Below are positions 50,840 to 59,997 of a DNA stretch of 64,000 nucleotides, one piece after another. Every line of letters begins with the position of its first letter. Position 1 is the first letter of the stretch. The stretch is from Lacinutrix sp. Hel_I_90 (GTDB lineage Bacteria; Bacteroidota; Bacteroidia; Flavobacteriales; Flavobacteriaceae). The stretch spans positions 620,001-684,000 of the forward strand of contig NZ_JYNQ01000001.1 of assembly GCF_000934685.1 (NCBI RefSeq), given 5' to 3'. The position numbers and the translations under genes are program-made. Under the pieces are notes generated by a model. The model was not told where the DNA came from. It saw only the letters and a program-made list of their open reading frames with translations, and did not search any database.

Positions 50840-52264
50840 ATGGAATGTATTTCGGTTTTCGACATGTTAAAGATAGGTGTAGGGCCTTCTAGTTCACATA
50901 CCTTAGGGCCATGGCGTGCTGCTGAACGCTGGTTGTATGAGTTGAAAGATGCAGACGTTTTTAACGATGTTAATCGAGTAACTGTTGATCTATACGGTTC
51001 ATTGTCATTAACTGGAAAAGGACACGCGACAGACCTAGCACTTATGTTAGGGCTAAGTGGCTCAGATCCAGAGCGCATTCCTACAGAAACGATTGATATT
51101 ATTATTGCTTCGGTTAATAATACCCAAAAATTAGTTTTAAACAACGAAAAAATAATAGGTTTTAATCCGAAAACGGATATAATATTCAATAGAGAATTTC
51201 TTCCCTTTCATGCCAACGGCCTTACTTTTCAAGCTTTTTCAGATGAAAAATGCTTACATAGTTCAACCTTCTATTCTATTGGGGGTGGTTTTGTTGTAAA
51301 AGAAGAACGTACAGTACATAAAGAAAATAAGGAATTGAAAAAGGAATTCCCCTTTCCCGTTGATAAAGCGTCTGAGTTATTAGCCTTTTGTATTGCTGAA
51401 AATAAAGCCATTTCTGAAATTGTTTACGAAAATGAAAAATCACTTCGTACTGAAGAAAATATCGATTTTGAATTAAACAGAATCTGGCAAACCATGTTAG
51501 AGTGCATGTTTATAGGCTGTCATACGGAAGGCAATTTACCTGGAGGCTTAAATGTACGGCGTCGTGCTTTCGATATGCATAAAAGTTTAAATATTGAAGC
51601 CCCTTACAGTAGCCCTCAAGATTGGCTACTAAGTATTAGACAAAGCGAAGTAAAATTCAGACAAATTTTAAAATGGGTAAGTTGTTTTGCTTTGAGTGTG
51701 AATGAAGTAAATGCTGCTTTAGGTCGTGTAGTCACTGCTCCTACTAACGGTAGCGCAGGTGTTATTCCGTCTGTTTTAATGTATTATCTCGTGATTGAAA
51801 ATCATGACGCTGATTTTAGTCATATTAAAAAATTCTTGTTGGTCGCTAGTGAAATTGGGAGTCTCTTTAAAAAGGGAGCCACAATAAGCGCTGCAATGGG
51901 AGGCTGTCAGGCCGAAATTGGCGTATCATCAGCCATGGCAGCTGCCGCACTATGTGAATTATTAGGAGGCTCTCCTGAACAGGTTATGATTGCCGCCGAA
52001 ATTGCTATGGAACATCACTTAGGGTTAACTTGCGATCCTATTGCTGGTTTGGTTCAGATTCCATGCATAGAAAGAAACTCTATGGGCGCCATAAAAGCGA
52101 TAAATGCTGCTGAATTAGCCTTGGGAACAGATCCTAAGAATGTAAAAGTACCTTTAGACAAAGTTATTGATACCATGTGGGAAACTGCAAAAGATATGAA
52201 TACTAAGTATAAGGAAACCTCTGAAGGTGGTCTGGCCGTTAGAGTGAGTTTGTCGGATTGTTAA
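50840..52264 (+). CDS. sdaA: L-serine ammonia-lyase (L-serine dehydratase), Fe-S type
   Basis: 474 residues, the single-chain form with both beta and alpha modules. N-terminal: [41 protein letters not shown]-terminal: [55 protein letters not shown] and [19 protein letters not shown], which supply the [4Fe-4S] cysteines. It deaminates L-serine to pyruvate and ammonia. Start ATG 40 bp after the -7 of the promoter described at 50783. Confidence 0.95.
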   Translation: MECISVFDMLKIGVGPSSSHTLGPWRAAERWLYELKDADVFNDVNRVTVDLYGSLSLTGKGHATDLALMLGLSGSDPERIPTETIDIIIASVNNTQKLVLNNEKIIGFNPKTDIIFNREFLPFHANGLTFQAFSDEKCLHSSTFYSIGGGFVVKEERTVHKENKELKKEFPFPVDKASELLAFCIAENKAISEIVYENEKSLRTEENIDFELNRIWQTMLECMFIGCHTEGNLPGGLNVRRRAFDMHKSLNIEAPYSSPQDWLLSIRQSEVKFRQILKWVSCFALSVNEVNAALGRVVTAPTNGSAGVIPSVLMYYLVIENHDADFSHIKKFLLVASEIGSLFKKGATISAAMGGCQAEIGVSSAMAAAALCELLGGSPEQVMIAAEIAMEHHLGLTCDPIAGLVQIPCIERNSMGAIKAINAAELALGTDPKNVKVPLDKVIDTMWETAKDMNTKYKETSEGGLAVRVSLSDC

Positions 52265-52342
52265 AACAAGACCTTATATACGGTTGTGGTAGCTTGGTCT
52301 AATCAATACTTGCCAAAACAATACTGAAACTAGGCCTTTACA

Positions 52343-52801
52343 TTAATTTTTACAATCTTCCCGCCTTCGCGTATCTACTAAATAGAAAATCTGCCACTGG
52401 TCGTTTTCTTTGATCAGATGAAATGAATTCACGCCACAATGACTAAACTGTCCGTTGTACCAAAATTCGTACGCAGTCCAAACATGCGCCATGCTTCCAT
52501 CTATTTGAATGTTATAACTCAAAAGTTTTTCTTCAAATTTTTGGTCTTTCGGAATGGAAACAATGGCTTTTAAAAATTCTGAAAAATCCTGTGTTTCTAG
52601 CTGCAGGAGTCCTTCTTTGTTGTTTCCAATAGACTGAAGTACGATGTCTTTAAAAACAACACGTTTAATAATAGTACTATCTTGTTTATGAAACCCTTCA
52701 AAAAAAGTAGTAATGGTTTGTTTTACTTCTGTTTCAGCAACTGTTTGGGCAGAAACACTTCCAGAAAAAACAAGAAATAAGAGTGTTATATAATAATTCA
52801 T
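52343..52801 (-). CDS. Exported NTF2-like (SnoaL) protein
   Basis: 152 residues with a signal peptide (MNYYITLLFLVFSGSVSAQ, cleavage after residue 19). Fold text TITTFFEGFHKQDSTIIKRV, then LSYNIQIDGSMAHVWTAYEF, and CGVNSFHLIKENDQWQIFYL matches NTF2-like/nuclear-transport-factor-2 family proteins (conical barrel with a helix at the front). Two Cys (GQFSHCGVN and RREDCKN) may be disulfide-linked. The function is unknown. It is convergent with sdaA and divergent to panB. Confidence 0.82.
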   Translation of the reverse strand: MNYYITLLFLVFSGSVSAQTVAETEVKQTITTFFEGFHKQDSTIIKRVVFKDIVLQSIGNNKEGLLQLETQDFSEFLKAIVSIPKDQKFEEKLLSYNIQIDGSMAHVWTAYEFWYNGQFSHCGVNSFHLIKENDQWQIFYLVDTRRREDCKN

Positions 52802-52902
52802 AAAGCGAAATTTATTGTAAGGTATTGATTTTTAGAAACAAATAAAAGCCCTCGTTATGTTCTTATTTTAGTATTTTTACATTCTATTTTAAAATAAACT
52901 AA

Positions 52903-53721
52903 ATGTCAGTAGCTAAAAACGATTATAAAAGAATTACAGTAAAAACTTTGGTCGATATGAAATCCAAAGGCACAAAAATCTCCATGCTTACCGCCTATGA
53001 TTATACGATGGCAAAAATTGTTGATGGTGCTGGTATTGATGTCATTTTAGTTGGTGACTCTGCGAGTAACGTTATGGCTGGTCACGAGACCACCTTACCC
53101 ATTACGCTTGATCAAATGATTTACCATGCCTCTTCTGTTATTCGTGCTACGGAACGTGCTTTAGTGGTTGTAGATTTACCTTTTGGAAGTTACCAAAGTG
53201 ATCCTAAAGAAGCCTTGCGTTCTGCCATTCGTATTATGAAAGAATCTGGAGGACATGCTGTAAAAATGGAAGGTGGCCGTGAAGTAAAAGACTCTATTAA
53301 ACGTATTTTAAATGCTGGTATTCCTGTTATGGGACATTTAGGCTTAACACCACAATCCATCTATAAATTTGGAACTTATACCGTTAGAGCAAAGGAAGAC
53401 GAAGAAGCGCAACAGCTTAAAGATGATGCCTTAATGTTAGAACGGGCGGGTTGTTTTGCTATCGTTTTAGAAAAAATTCCTGCGAAACTGGCGGAAGAAG
53501 TCGCTAAAAGCGTCTCTATTCCTGTTATTGGTATTGGAGCAGGTAATGGTGTTGACGGCCAAGTACTAGTCACTCATGACATGATTGGAATGACGCACGA
53601 ATTTAATCCGCGGTTTTTACGTCGCTATATGAATTTATACGAAGACATGACCCAGGCGTTTAACCAATATGGCAAAGATGTTAAGAGTGGTGATTTTCCA
53701 AATGACTCCGAACAATATTAA
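52903..53721 (+). CDS. panB: 3-methyl-2-oxobutanoate hydroxymethyltransferase (PanB)
   Basis: 272 residues, TIM-barrel. Signature [37 protein letters not shown], split here: metal ligands D in VGDSASN, and D in VVDLPFGSY, with E in VKMEGG; also [19 protein letters not shown] and [17 protein letters not shown]. The family is Mg2+-dependent and makes ketopantoate from ketoisovalerate and methylene-tetrahydrofolate for CoA synthesis. A weak -7 TATTTTTA (52872-52879) precedes it. Confidence 0.96.
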   Translation: MSVAKNDYKRITVKTLVDMKSKGTKISMLTAYDYTMAKIVDGAGIDVILVGDSASNVMAGHETTLPITLDQMIYHASSVIRATERALVVVDLPFGSYQSDPKEALRSAIRIMKESGGHAVKMEGGREVKDSIKRILNAGIPVMGHLGLTPQSIYKFGTYTVRAKEDEEAQQLKDDALMLERAGCFAIVLEKIPAKLAEEVAKSVSIPVIGIGAGNGVDGQVLVTHDMIGMTHEFNPRFLRRYMNLYEDMTQAFNQYGKDVKSGDFPNDSEQY

Positions 53722-53733
53722 TTTGGAGTCGTT
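53701..53733 (+). terminator. panB terminator overlapping its stop codon
   Basis: AATGACTCC (53701-53709) pairs with GGAGTCGTT (53725-53733) with one G-T pair; CGCTTTTTAG follows. The panB stop (53719-53721) lies in the loop. Confidence 0.7.
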
Positions 53734-53951
53734 CGCTTTTTAGATTCGTTAAATTCGATAGATTGGTTAAGTTTTCAGAACTTAATCCAATGAATAAGAC
53801 ACAAAAAGTATGCAGCGATTTAAAGGTTTACAAATTTTGAAAAAGAGTAGCTTGTTTTGTTATGCAATTCATACTGTAACTTCTAAATTCATATCAAAAC
53901 TAAGCGCTTCACCCATTTAATAATTCAAAAATCTAACAATCTAATCCTCTA

Positions 53952-54656
53952 GTGATCCAGCAATCAAAAATACTATCCACTAAAGACAACCTTCAGGTCA
54001 TCTACGAAGACAACCACATCATCGTAGTAAACAAGCGTGCTGGAGACATTGTACAAGGGGATAAAACGGGCGACAAGCCTTTGAGTGATGTGGTAAAAGA
54101 GTACATTGCTGAGAAATACAATAAACCTGGGAATGTGTATTTAGGAACGGTTCACAGGCTTGACCGGCCCACTACAGGCTTGGTTATTTTTTCTAAAACC
54201 AGTAAAGCCTTACCGCGTTTAAATAAATTATTTGTGTCTAAAGACATTTCTAAAACCTATTGGGCTTTGGTTAAAAATGAGCCTGAGAAGACCAGTGATA
54301 CTTTAATACATTGGTTACGTAAGAATCCTAAAAACAACAAATCAACAGCTTACAGTAAAGAAGTGCCAGAAAGTAAAAAGGCGATTCTGCATTATAAAAC
54401 ACTAAAAGCTTTAGATAACTATTATGTCTTGGAAGTTAATCTTGAAACTGGCCGGCACCATCAAATTCGTTCACAACTCTCTAGTATTGGTTGCCCCATA
54501 AAAGGAGATCTAAAATATGGTTTCGATCGTAGTAATAAAGATGCCAGTATTAGTTTACACGCTAGAAACATACAATTCATTCACCCGGTATCTAATGAGG
54601 CTCTAAATATTACAGCGCCTTTACCAAAAGATCCTATTTGGGACGCTTGCTTGTAA
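53952..54656 (+). CDS. RluA-family pseudouridine synthase
   Basis: 234 residues starting at GTG 53952. The catalytic Asp is in VHRLDRPTTGLVIFSK (HRLDxxTSGL motif, here HRLDRPTTGL). Further family motifs are YEDNHIIVVNKRAGDIVQG, TYWALVK, TGRHHQIRSQLSSIGCPI, and ISLHARNIQF near the end. It lacks the N-terminal S4 domain, as in RluC-short/TruC-like proteins. It isomerises specific uridines in rRNA or tRNA; which site is unknown. Confidence 0.93.
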   Translation: MIQQSKILSTKDNLQVIYEDNHIIVVNKRAGDIVQGDKTGDKPLSDVVKEYIAEKYNKPGNVYLGTVHRLDRPTTGLVIFSKTSKALPRLNKLFVSKDISKTYWALVKNEPEKTSDTLIHWLRKNPKNNKSTAYSKEVPESKKAILHYKTLKALDNYYVLEVNLETGRHHQIRSQLSSIGCPIKGDLKYGFDRSNKDASISLHARNIQFIHPVSNEALNITAPLPKDPIWDACL

Positions 54657-54731
54657 TATTTGCTAATTTAATCCCTACAGCATTATAAAAACCTTGCAGG
54701 AAATCGTAACTTACTATCCAAATTTAATACT

Positions 54732-56102
54732 ATGATTCCTGAATTATTGCAATCGCAAAAAGACTATTTTAATACTGATGAAACCAAAACTGTTTCTTTT
54801 AGAAAACAAGCTTTAAAACGTTTAAAAGCTGAATTAATTAAACGTGAAACTGCTATTATTTCTGCATTAGAGAAGGATTTCAAAAAACCCGCTTTTGAAT
54901 CGGTGTTAACAGAGACGCAAGTCGTATTATCTGAATTAGAGTTTAGCATTAAAAACATTAATAGTTGGGCGAAGCCAAAGCGCGTAATGCCGGCTTTAAT
55001 GAATTTCCCTTCTACAGACCGATTGTATTCTGAACCTTACGGAGCAGTACTCATTATAGCACCTTGGAACTACCCGTACCAACTGGCTATGGCACCATTA
55101 ATTGCGGCTATTGCTGCAGGAAACACTGTTATTCTGAAACCTAGTGAATTAACAACACATACTGCAGACTTATTGAATGCTATTATTACATCTGTATTTA
55201 AACCAGAACATGTTAGCGTTGTGCAAGGTGGTGTAGACGTCTCAACAAAACTCCTCGCTCAAAAATGGGATTATATTTTCTTTACTGGCAGTGTAAACGT
55301 TGGTAAAATAGTAGCCAAAGCCGCTGCAAAGCATTTAACACCCGTTACTTTAGAGTTAGGAGGTAAAAACCCCTGTATTATTGACGCTACTGCTAATATA
55401 CAGCTGACTGCCAAGCGCATTGTTTGGGGTAAATTCGTGAATGCCGGACAAACTTGTATTGCTCCAGATTATATTTTAATCCACCAATCTAAAAAGGAAG
55501 CCTTCTATAAAGCCATGCGAACGGAAATTAAAAAGGCTTACTCTAATAATCCAAAAGCTTCTGAAGATTTTGCCCGCATTATAAACCAGAATAATTTTGA
55601 CCGTTTGGCAAAGATGTTGGTTAATGAAAACTGTTGTATTGGAGGAGAAACAGATGCAAAAACCAACTACATCGCTCCTACTCTTATAGACGAACCGAAG
55701 TTAGATTGCGAAGTGATGAAAGACGAGATTTTTGGGCCTATTCTTCCTGTTATTTCTTACGATGATATTAGTGAGATCGATGCTATTATAAACAGCTATG
55801 CCAAACCTTTGTCTTTATACGTTTTTAGTACAGACAACAAAAAAGCAGAAAAACTAATTACCAAATTCTCTTTTGGAGGGGGCTGTATTAATGACACGGT
55901 TATTCATTTTGTAAATCACAGATTACCCTTTGGAGGTGTTGGCAATAGTGGTATAGGGGCTTATCATGGTAAATTATCTTTCGATACGTTTTCTCATAAA
56001 AAAGCTGTCGTTAAGAAAGCGAATTGGTTAGACTTACCCGTGCGTTATGCGCCATATAATGGTAAATTAAAATGGGTAAGAACTGTTTTGAAGTGGTTGT
56101 AA
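54732..56102 (+). CDS. Aldehyde dehydrogenase (ALDH superfamily)
   Basis: 456 residues, compact form like class-3/fatty aldehyde ALDH. N113 in PWNYPYQLA, K136 in ILKPSE, FTGSVNVGK (NAD-binding), catalytic E208 in LELGGKNP and nucleophile C242 in VNAGQTCIAPDY. Later, EIFGPILPV and LPFGGVGNSGIGAYHG. It oxidises medium- or long-chain aldehydes with NAD(P)+. The C-terminal stretch ending GKLKWVRTVLKWL may contact the membrane, as in fatty-aldehyde dehydrogenases. A hairpin terminator follows at 56112. Confidence 0.93.
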   Translation: MIPELLQSQKDYFNTDETKTVSFRKQALKRLKAELIKRETAIISALEKDFKKPAFESVLTETQVVLSELEFSIKNINSWAKPKRVMPALMNFPSTDRLYSEPYGAVLIIAPWNYPYQLAMAPLIAAIAAGNTVILKPSELTTHTADLLNAIITSVFKPEHVSVVQGGVDVSTKLLAQKWDYIFFTGSVNVGKIVAKAAAKHLTPVTLELGGKNPCIIDATANIQLTAKRIVWGKFVNAGQTCIAPDYILIHQSKKEAFYKAMRTEIKKAYSNNPKASEDFARIINQNNFDRLAKMLVNENCCIGGETDAKTNYIAPTLIDEPKLDCEVMKDEIFGPILPVISYDDISEIDAIINSYAKPLSLYVFSTDNKKAEKLITKFSFGGGCINDTVIHFVNHRLPFGGVGNSGIGAYHGKLSFDTFSHKKAVVKKANWLDLPVRYAPYNGKLKWVRTVLKWL

Positions 56103-56111
56103 CTATTTTAA

Positions 56112-56144
56112 CTCCTCTTTTCTTCTCTTTAAAAAAAAGAGGAG
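56112..56144 (+). terminator. Hairpin after ALDH; matched by a copy at 57130
   Basis: CTCCTCTTTT (56112-56121) pairs with AAAAGAGGAG (56135-56144). The right arm plus CGC recurs as AAGAGGAGCGC at 57144-57154 on the far side of the DUF559 unit. Confidence 0.7.
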
Positions 56145-56210
56145 CGCCTGCTCCGTGACATTGGGATTATCCCTTTGACATTGATTTACTATTACATACA
56201 AACGTATTTG

Positions 56211-56276
56211 CTCCTTCCTTTAGAAAAATTAAGGTGGGTGCTTTGAGCCTAAAATGCGTCAGCTATTTTATAATTT
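56211..56276 (+). repeat. Diverged copy of the DUF559-flanking repeat
   Basis: It starts CTCCTTCCTTTAGAAAAA, then GGTGGGTGCTTTGAGCCTAA, and shares AAAATGCG and CAGCTATTTT with the two intact copies, but lacks the TGTCATTTATGACA segment. Confidence 0.7.
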
Positions 56277-56337
56277 ATGTGCGTAAAAACAAACTACACT
56301 ACGCAAATGATACTAAAAACCAAAATACACATCAGAG

Positions 56338-56482
56338 CACTTACTAAAAACATGAAATCAACTTATAGTTAACCACTTCGCACATAATCATCAACATACC
56401 CGCTCCTTCCTTTAGAAAAAGGAAGGTGGATGTCATTTATGACATTCGGATGGTTTGAACCTAAAATGCGTGAGCTATTTTA
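56338..56482 (+). repeat. Direct repeat flanking the DUF559 gene (left copy)
   Basis: The 69 bp from 56402 to 56470 are identical to 56986-57054. They begin GCTCCTTCCTTTAGAAAAAG, contain the 9-bp hairpin CCTTCCTTT/AAAGGAAGG and the palindrome TGTCATTTATGACA, and end CCTAAAATGCG. A weaker match extends left to about 56338 (ACTAAAAACATGAAATCAAC) and right through GAGCTATTTT. Confidence 0.9.
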
Positions 56483-56527
56483 GAATTTAAACGTATATTA
56501 AAGATAAATTATAATACACAAATAGTA

Positions 56528-56893
56528 ATGAAAGGCAAAAATCTCCACAGCCTTAAATATTTAAAGGATTATCGTGCTGCATTGCGAGCCAATCTTACCC
56601 CAGCCGAAGCCTTTTTATGGAAACACCTAAAAGCAAGACAATTTCACAACAGAAGATTTACAAGACAGCATAGTATTAAAAATTACATTGTTGATTTCTA
56701 TTGTGCTAAAGAAAAGCTTATTATAGAACTGGATGGAGAGGTCCATAATAACGGTATTAGTAAACAGAGAGACTTGGAAAGAACAAAATTTCTGGAAGCT
56801 TTGGGCTATACCGTTATTCGGTTTGAAAACAAAATGGTATTTGAAAATTTGGTTATTGTATTTAGTGACATTAAAGCGCATTTTAAGACATAG
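56528..56893 (+). CDS. DUF559 (Vsr/PD-D/ExK-like) endonuclease
   Basis: 121 residues. It matches the DUF559 family: LTPAEAFLWKHLKARQFHNR, RRFTRQHSIKNYIVDFYCAK, IIELDGEVH and LGYTVIRFEN. The D in YIVDFYC and the E-x-D in IIELDGE form a PD-(D/E)XK nuclease core related to Vsr. No partner gene or methylase is adjacent. It is bracketed by identical 69-bp direct repeats (56402-56470 and 56986-57054), which suggests it moves or is maintained together with them. The substrate is unknown. Confidence 0.88.
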   Translation: MKGKNLHSLKYLKDYRAALRANLTPAEAFLWKHLKARQFHNRRFTRQHSIKNYIVDFYCAKEKLIIELDGEVHNNGISKQRDLERTKFLEALGYTVIRFENKMVFENLVIVFSDIKAHFKT

Positions 56894-56925
56894 CTTAAAC
56901 TTATCTTTTATTAAACAGAGTGCGC

Positions 56926-57066
56926 ACTAAAAACATGAAGTCAACTCATATTTTACCACTTAACTACAAAAACATAAAGCAACCTGCTCCTTCCTTTAGA
57001 AAAAGGAAGGTGGATGTCATTTATGACATTCGGATGGTTTGAACCTAAAATGCGCCAGCTATTTTT
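56926..57066 (+). repeat. Direct repeat flanking the DUF559 gene (right copy)
   Basis: Identical to 56402-56470 over 56986-57054; a diverged part (ACTAAAAACATGAAGTCAAC) extends left to about 56926. The distance between the identical cores is 584 bp. Confidence 0.9.
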
Positions 57067-57129
57067 AACTAGTAGCTTAAACTAACACTAACGCCTTTTT
57101 CTTCCAGTTTAAAAAAATTGAAATTCATT

Positions 57130-57151
57130 CTCCTCTTAAAAAAAAGAGGAG
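57130..57151 (-). terminator. Histidine kinase terminator; copy of the 56112 hairpin
   Basis: CTCCTCTT (57130-57137) and AAGAGGAG (57144-57151) pair around A6. On the minus strand it lies 18 bp past the kinase stop. Confidence 0.7.
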
Positions 57152-57169
57152 CGCAGGTTACGAGATGAC

Positions 57170-57991
57170 TTATTCTTCAAATGTAAAAGGATAGGTTAAT
57201 TCCAATTGGGTCCCTTCATCCACTTTAGAAGTTAAATGATAGGCGGTGTTTATAAGTGCCGCACGACTTGTCATATTTAATAATCCTGAACCTTTTACAA
57301 CAGTTTCCATATCAAAGCCTTTGCCATCGTCTGTGGCTATAATATTAAGGGTGTCTTCTAGATAGTTTAGTGTTACCGAAAGGCTCTTAGCATGCGAATA
57401 CTTTACGGCATTAGAAAAGAACTCCTGTAAAATTCTAAAGATGATGATTTCGTGTTTCTTATTCTTAAACGGGATCACTTCGCCTTTGACCAGTAATTCT
57501 GCAGAAGCAAATTTCATTCTTTTCAATCTGTTGAGTTCATTGGTAATCGATTGCTCAAAACCAATATTCAAAATCACTTCATTATTTAAAGAACGGGACA
57601 ACATACGTACTTCTTTAAGGCTTGCTTTTACGGTTTCTGAAGCTTCCGCAAAATTATCTTTAACCTCTTCGCCAATTTGGGGCTTTAAAATATTAAGTTG
57701 CATACTGGCGGCAGCTAATAATTGGCCTACATTATCATGTAATTCCCAACCAATATTTTTAAGGGTTTGTTCTTGTATTTCGGTTTGTGCGTTAGAGAGT
57801 TCTTCTTCAAACGCCTGTTGCTGTTTCATTTTATCTATTAACAGCTTATTTTTTCTTTTCTGGAACACTATAAAAAATAAGATAACGAGTGTGGTGACAA
57901 CCACTAATACTCCTATCATATAAATGAGTAAGTAACGCTCTGCCGGTGTAGACACTTGTGGTTCTTGAAGTAGTATTAAAAAATTAGTCAT
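57170..57991 (-). CDS. Membrane histidine kinase (HisKA_3 / NarL-type)
   Basis: 273 residues from ATG 57991 (MTNFLILLQEPQVS), which gives an 8-bp overlap with the upstream membrane-protein gene; a start at 58018 is possible but lengthens the overlap. One transmembrane helix (~20-42) is followed by a short coil and the HisKA_3 box NIGWELHDNVGQLLAAAS (H85). The HATPase domain shows EFFSNAVKYSHAKSL (N box), DDGKGFD (G1) and GLLNMTSRA. The family phosphorylates NarL/FixJ-type response regulators; none is in this window. Extracytoplasmic sensing is probably done by the membrane protein encoded just upstream. Confidence 0.9.
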   Translation of the reverse strand: MTNFLILLQEPQVSTPAERYLLIYMIGVLVVVTTLVILFFIVFQKRKNKLLIDKMKQQQAFEEELSNAQTEIQEQTLKNIGWELHDNVGQLLAAASMQLNILKPQIGEEVKDNFAEASETVKASLKEVRMLSRSLNNEVILNIGFEQSITNELNRLKRMKFASAELLVKGEVIPFKNKKHEIIIFRILQEFFSNAVKYSHAKSLSVTLNYLEDTLNIIATDDGKGFDMETVVKGSGLLNMTSRAALINTAYHLTSKVDEGTQLELTYPFTFEE

Positions 57992-58694
57992 TATTTGAGT
58001 TTTCTGGTTTAGACACAATTAACCCAATGGTAAATGTGGTATACATAAAGATGTTGGCGAATAAGTAAATTTGCCATTTTAGAATGACAAAATTCCAGTC
58101 TTTATCAGAATTATACATGTCATAAAATACTAAAGGTGTTATAATCAACCACCAAATAAATATTGCAAGACTAATATAAAAATTTAGAGATTTATAAAAA
58201 TCTAACACTTTGTCACTTTTTAAAATTTCTATAAAGTAGAAAATAGAACATAAAATAATAATTATTGCTCCCATGACGCTTATTAAGGGGAAAGAGCGAT
58301 TAAAAAAATCATTCCAGTTCAAAATTATCTTAGTTAACGCTAAAATTAAAAATATTAAGAAAGAATATTTTAATATAATTCTGAATTTTTGAAATTCTAA
58401 AACTTTGTAATAATAAAAAGAAAAAAATAGTATAGCTCCTATTTTCCAATATAAAGTTGACCACCAAAAGTTTTTTTCTAACAAGGTTCCTTTTAAAAAA
58501 TGTAAATATTTATTATCTAAATAAAAAGTATAAGTAGCAAGGAATTCGCAAATTACTACATAACAGAGAAATAAAATAAAGAATATGGCAGTGGTTCTTT
58601 TATACTTATTAAAAAATAATAAGCCGATAATCACTGCCATAAGTTCTACACTTTTTGTAAGTGTATAGTAGTTTTCTTTGAAAAAATCTTCCAA
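57984..58694 (-). CDS. Multi-pass membrane protein, sensor module copy 1
   Basis: 236 residues with about seven hydrophobic segments. It is a clear paralogue of the protein at 59279-59989: VIIGLLFFNKYKRTTAIFFI, AIFIWWLIITPLVFYDMY and TTFTIGLIVSKPENS are shared closely. Its stop overlaps the kinase start (ATGACTAA), so they are translated together. No known family recognised. A sensor membrane part for the kinase is inferred from coupling. The short exported protein gene lies 10 bp upstream. Confidence 0.78.
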   Translation of the reverse strand: MEDFFKENYYTLTKSVELMAVIIGLLFFNKYKRTTAIFFILFLCYVVICEFLATYTFYLDNKYLHFLKGTLLEKNFWWSTLYWKIGAILFFSFYYYKVLEFQKFRIILKYSFLIFLILALTKIILNWNDFFNRSFPLISVMGAIIIILCSIFYFIEILKSDKVLDFYKSLNFYISLAIFIWWLIITPLVFYDMYNSDKDWNFVILKWQIYLFANIFMYTTFTIGLIVSKPENSNND

Positions 58695-58703
58695 TTAAAT
58701 TAA

Positions 58704-59216
58704 TTATTGTGGATAAGTAGCACTTGGTGGGACACCAGAGTGACCATCATTCAAAGGATCCCCTCCGGGCACATCTCCGCCATTTTCTCTAAATGAAGCA
58801 CCAGCGCCACCTTTAAGTCCTACCTCACTTGAAGTGGGTGCTATAAATAGCGTAGTATACCCCACGGTTGTTGTAGAATCTACAGTTGTATCTGGATAAG
58901 CCCCTAAGTACACGCGTACACCATCCATAGTATACCCTAATTCTTTACTTTGGTTTTCGGCATAGTTTAAATAGTTACGCATGTCCTCTAAAGACCACCA
59001 CGCCGAACGGTTATCTGCACGTTTTACGATTGAGTCACTAATAAGCGTGTGTCTTGAGTTAAAGGCTTCATCCAACACCATTGCTTCTTTTGCTGTAATA
59101 ACCCCTTTGGGTTTAATAATTTCTGGCTCCATGGCTTTTACGCCACTACAGAAAAAAAAGTACATAAGTAAGGCTCCGATAATAAGACCCAATAAAAGGC
59201 TTCCTAAATTTTTCAT
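58704..59216 (-). CDS. Exported/anchored protein, sensor module copy 1
   Basis: 170 residues with an N-terminal hydrophobic segment (LGSLLLGLIIGALLMYFFF, signal anchor) and a soluble domain: KPKGVITAKEAMVLDEAF, WWSLEDMRNYLNYAENQ, GVRVYLGAYPDTT and a tail rich in Gly, Pro and Asp ending PSATYPQ. The protein at 59998-60357 is a paralogue with the same PxGxITAxEA, W/CWxxxDMxxFL/YL, GVRxYxG blocks. Positioned 9 bp upstream of the membrane protein, so possibly a ligand-binding partner. Confidence 0.72.
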   Translation of the reverse strand: MKNLGSLLLGLIIGALLMYFFFCSGVKAMEPEIIKPKGVITAKEAMVLDEAFNSRHTLISDSIVKRADNRSAWWSLEDMRNYLNYAENQSKELGYTMDGVRVYLGAYPDTTVDSTTTVGYTTLFIAPTSSEVGLKGGAGASFRENGGDVPGGDPLNDGHSGVPPSATYPQ

Positions 59217-59278
59217 TTGTTTTTGGTTTTAAGGTTTGTTAATTATATTAATAGCCTTTTAAATGTACTAAAAAAAAA

Positions 59279-59989
59279 CTACTCCTTAATGTGCTCTGGT
59301 TTTGAAACTATTAAACCAATGGCGAAAGTGGAGTACATAAAAATGTTTGAGAATATATAAATACTTCTTTTTACCAAAATAAAATTTTTATCTTCTAAAA
59401 TATAATATTTATCATAAAACACTAATGGCGTTATTATTAACCACCATAGAAATATAGCTACACTAATATAAAAATAGAGAGACTTCGAAAAAGTAAGTAT
59501 TGATTCATTTTGCAATATTTGAATAAAATAAAAGCCAGAACAAAAGATAATTATAATAGCCCCTAAAATATAAATGGAAGGAAAACAACTAATGAATAAA
59601 GTTTCAGTTTCCATCATAATGGAACCAATGGAAAGAATTAAAAAAATTATTGTGCTGTATTTTACGAGCAGTAATTGTTTTTTATTTATCAATATTTTTT
59701 GATAAATAATTGAGAAAAATATTACTGCTAAAACATCAAAAAAAATAGTATACCACCAAAGATTAGATTTAAATTCAGTGGTCTTTAATGGTTCTAAAAA
59801 TTCAAAATAATTGTAATATTTAGGATATCCACCAATAGTGCTTATTACAAATAGATAAACAAGTAGCCATATAAAAAAAATAGCAGCAGTACCTTTAAAC
59901 TTTTTTAAACAAAAAAGCCCGATAATTGCTGCTAATGCTTCTATAGCATGAGTTATTAAACTATTATTTTTGTATAAAAACTCTAGCAT
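59279..59989 (-). CDS. Multi-pass membrane protein, sensor module copy 2
   Basis: 236 residues, same length and layout as 57984-58694. Shared blocks are AIIGLFCLKKFKGTAAIFFI, AIFLWWLIITPLVFYDKY and STFAIGLIVSKPEHI. Seven hydrophobic segments. It follows the 119-residue protein by 8 bp. There is no kinase directly after this copy; the next gene is copy 1 of the exported protein, 62 bp on, so the whole run may feed one kinase. Confidence 0.78.
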   Translation of the reverse strand: MLEFLYKNNSLITHAIEALAAIIGLFCLKKFKGTAAIFFIWLLVYLFVISTIGGYPKYYNYFEFLEPLKTTEFKSNLWWYTIFFDVLAVIFFSIIYQKILINKKQLLLVKYSTIIFLILSIGSIMMETETLFISCFPSIYILGAIIIIFCSGFYFIQILQNESILTFSKSLYFYISVAIFLWWLIITPLVFYDKYYILEDKNFILVKRSIYIFSNIFMYSTFAIGLIVSKPEHIKE

Positions 59990-59997
59990 TTTAAATT

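Larger units (their letters stand above)
56103..56527. other. Repeat-rich intergenic region left of the DUF559 gene (425 bp)
   Basis: Holds a terminator hairpin (56112-56144), a diverged repeat copy (56211-56276) and a longer one (about 56338-56485) that recurs on the right side of the DUF559 gene. No other ORF recognised. Confidence 0.8.

Noticed and set aside
56528-56893. Restriction-modification or Vsr repair system
   Set aside because: No methylase or mismatch repair gene adjoins; the flanking repeats suit a different explanation.
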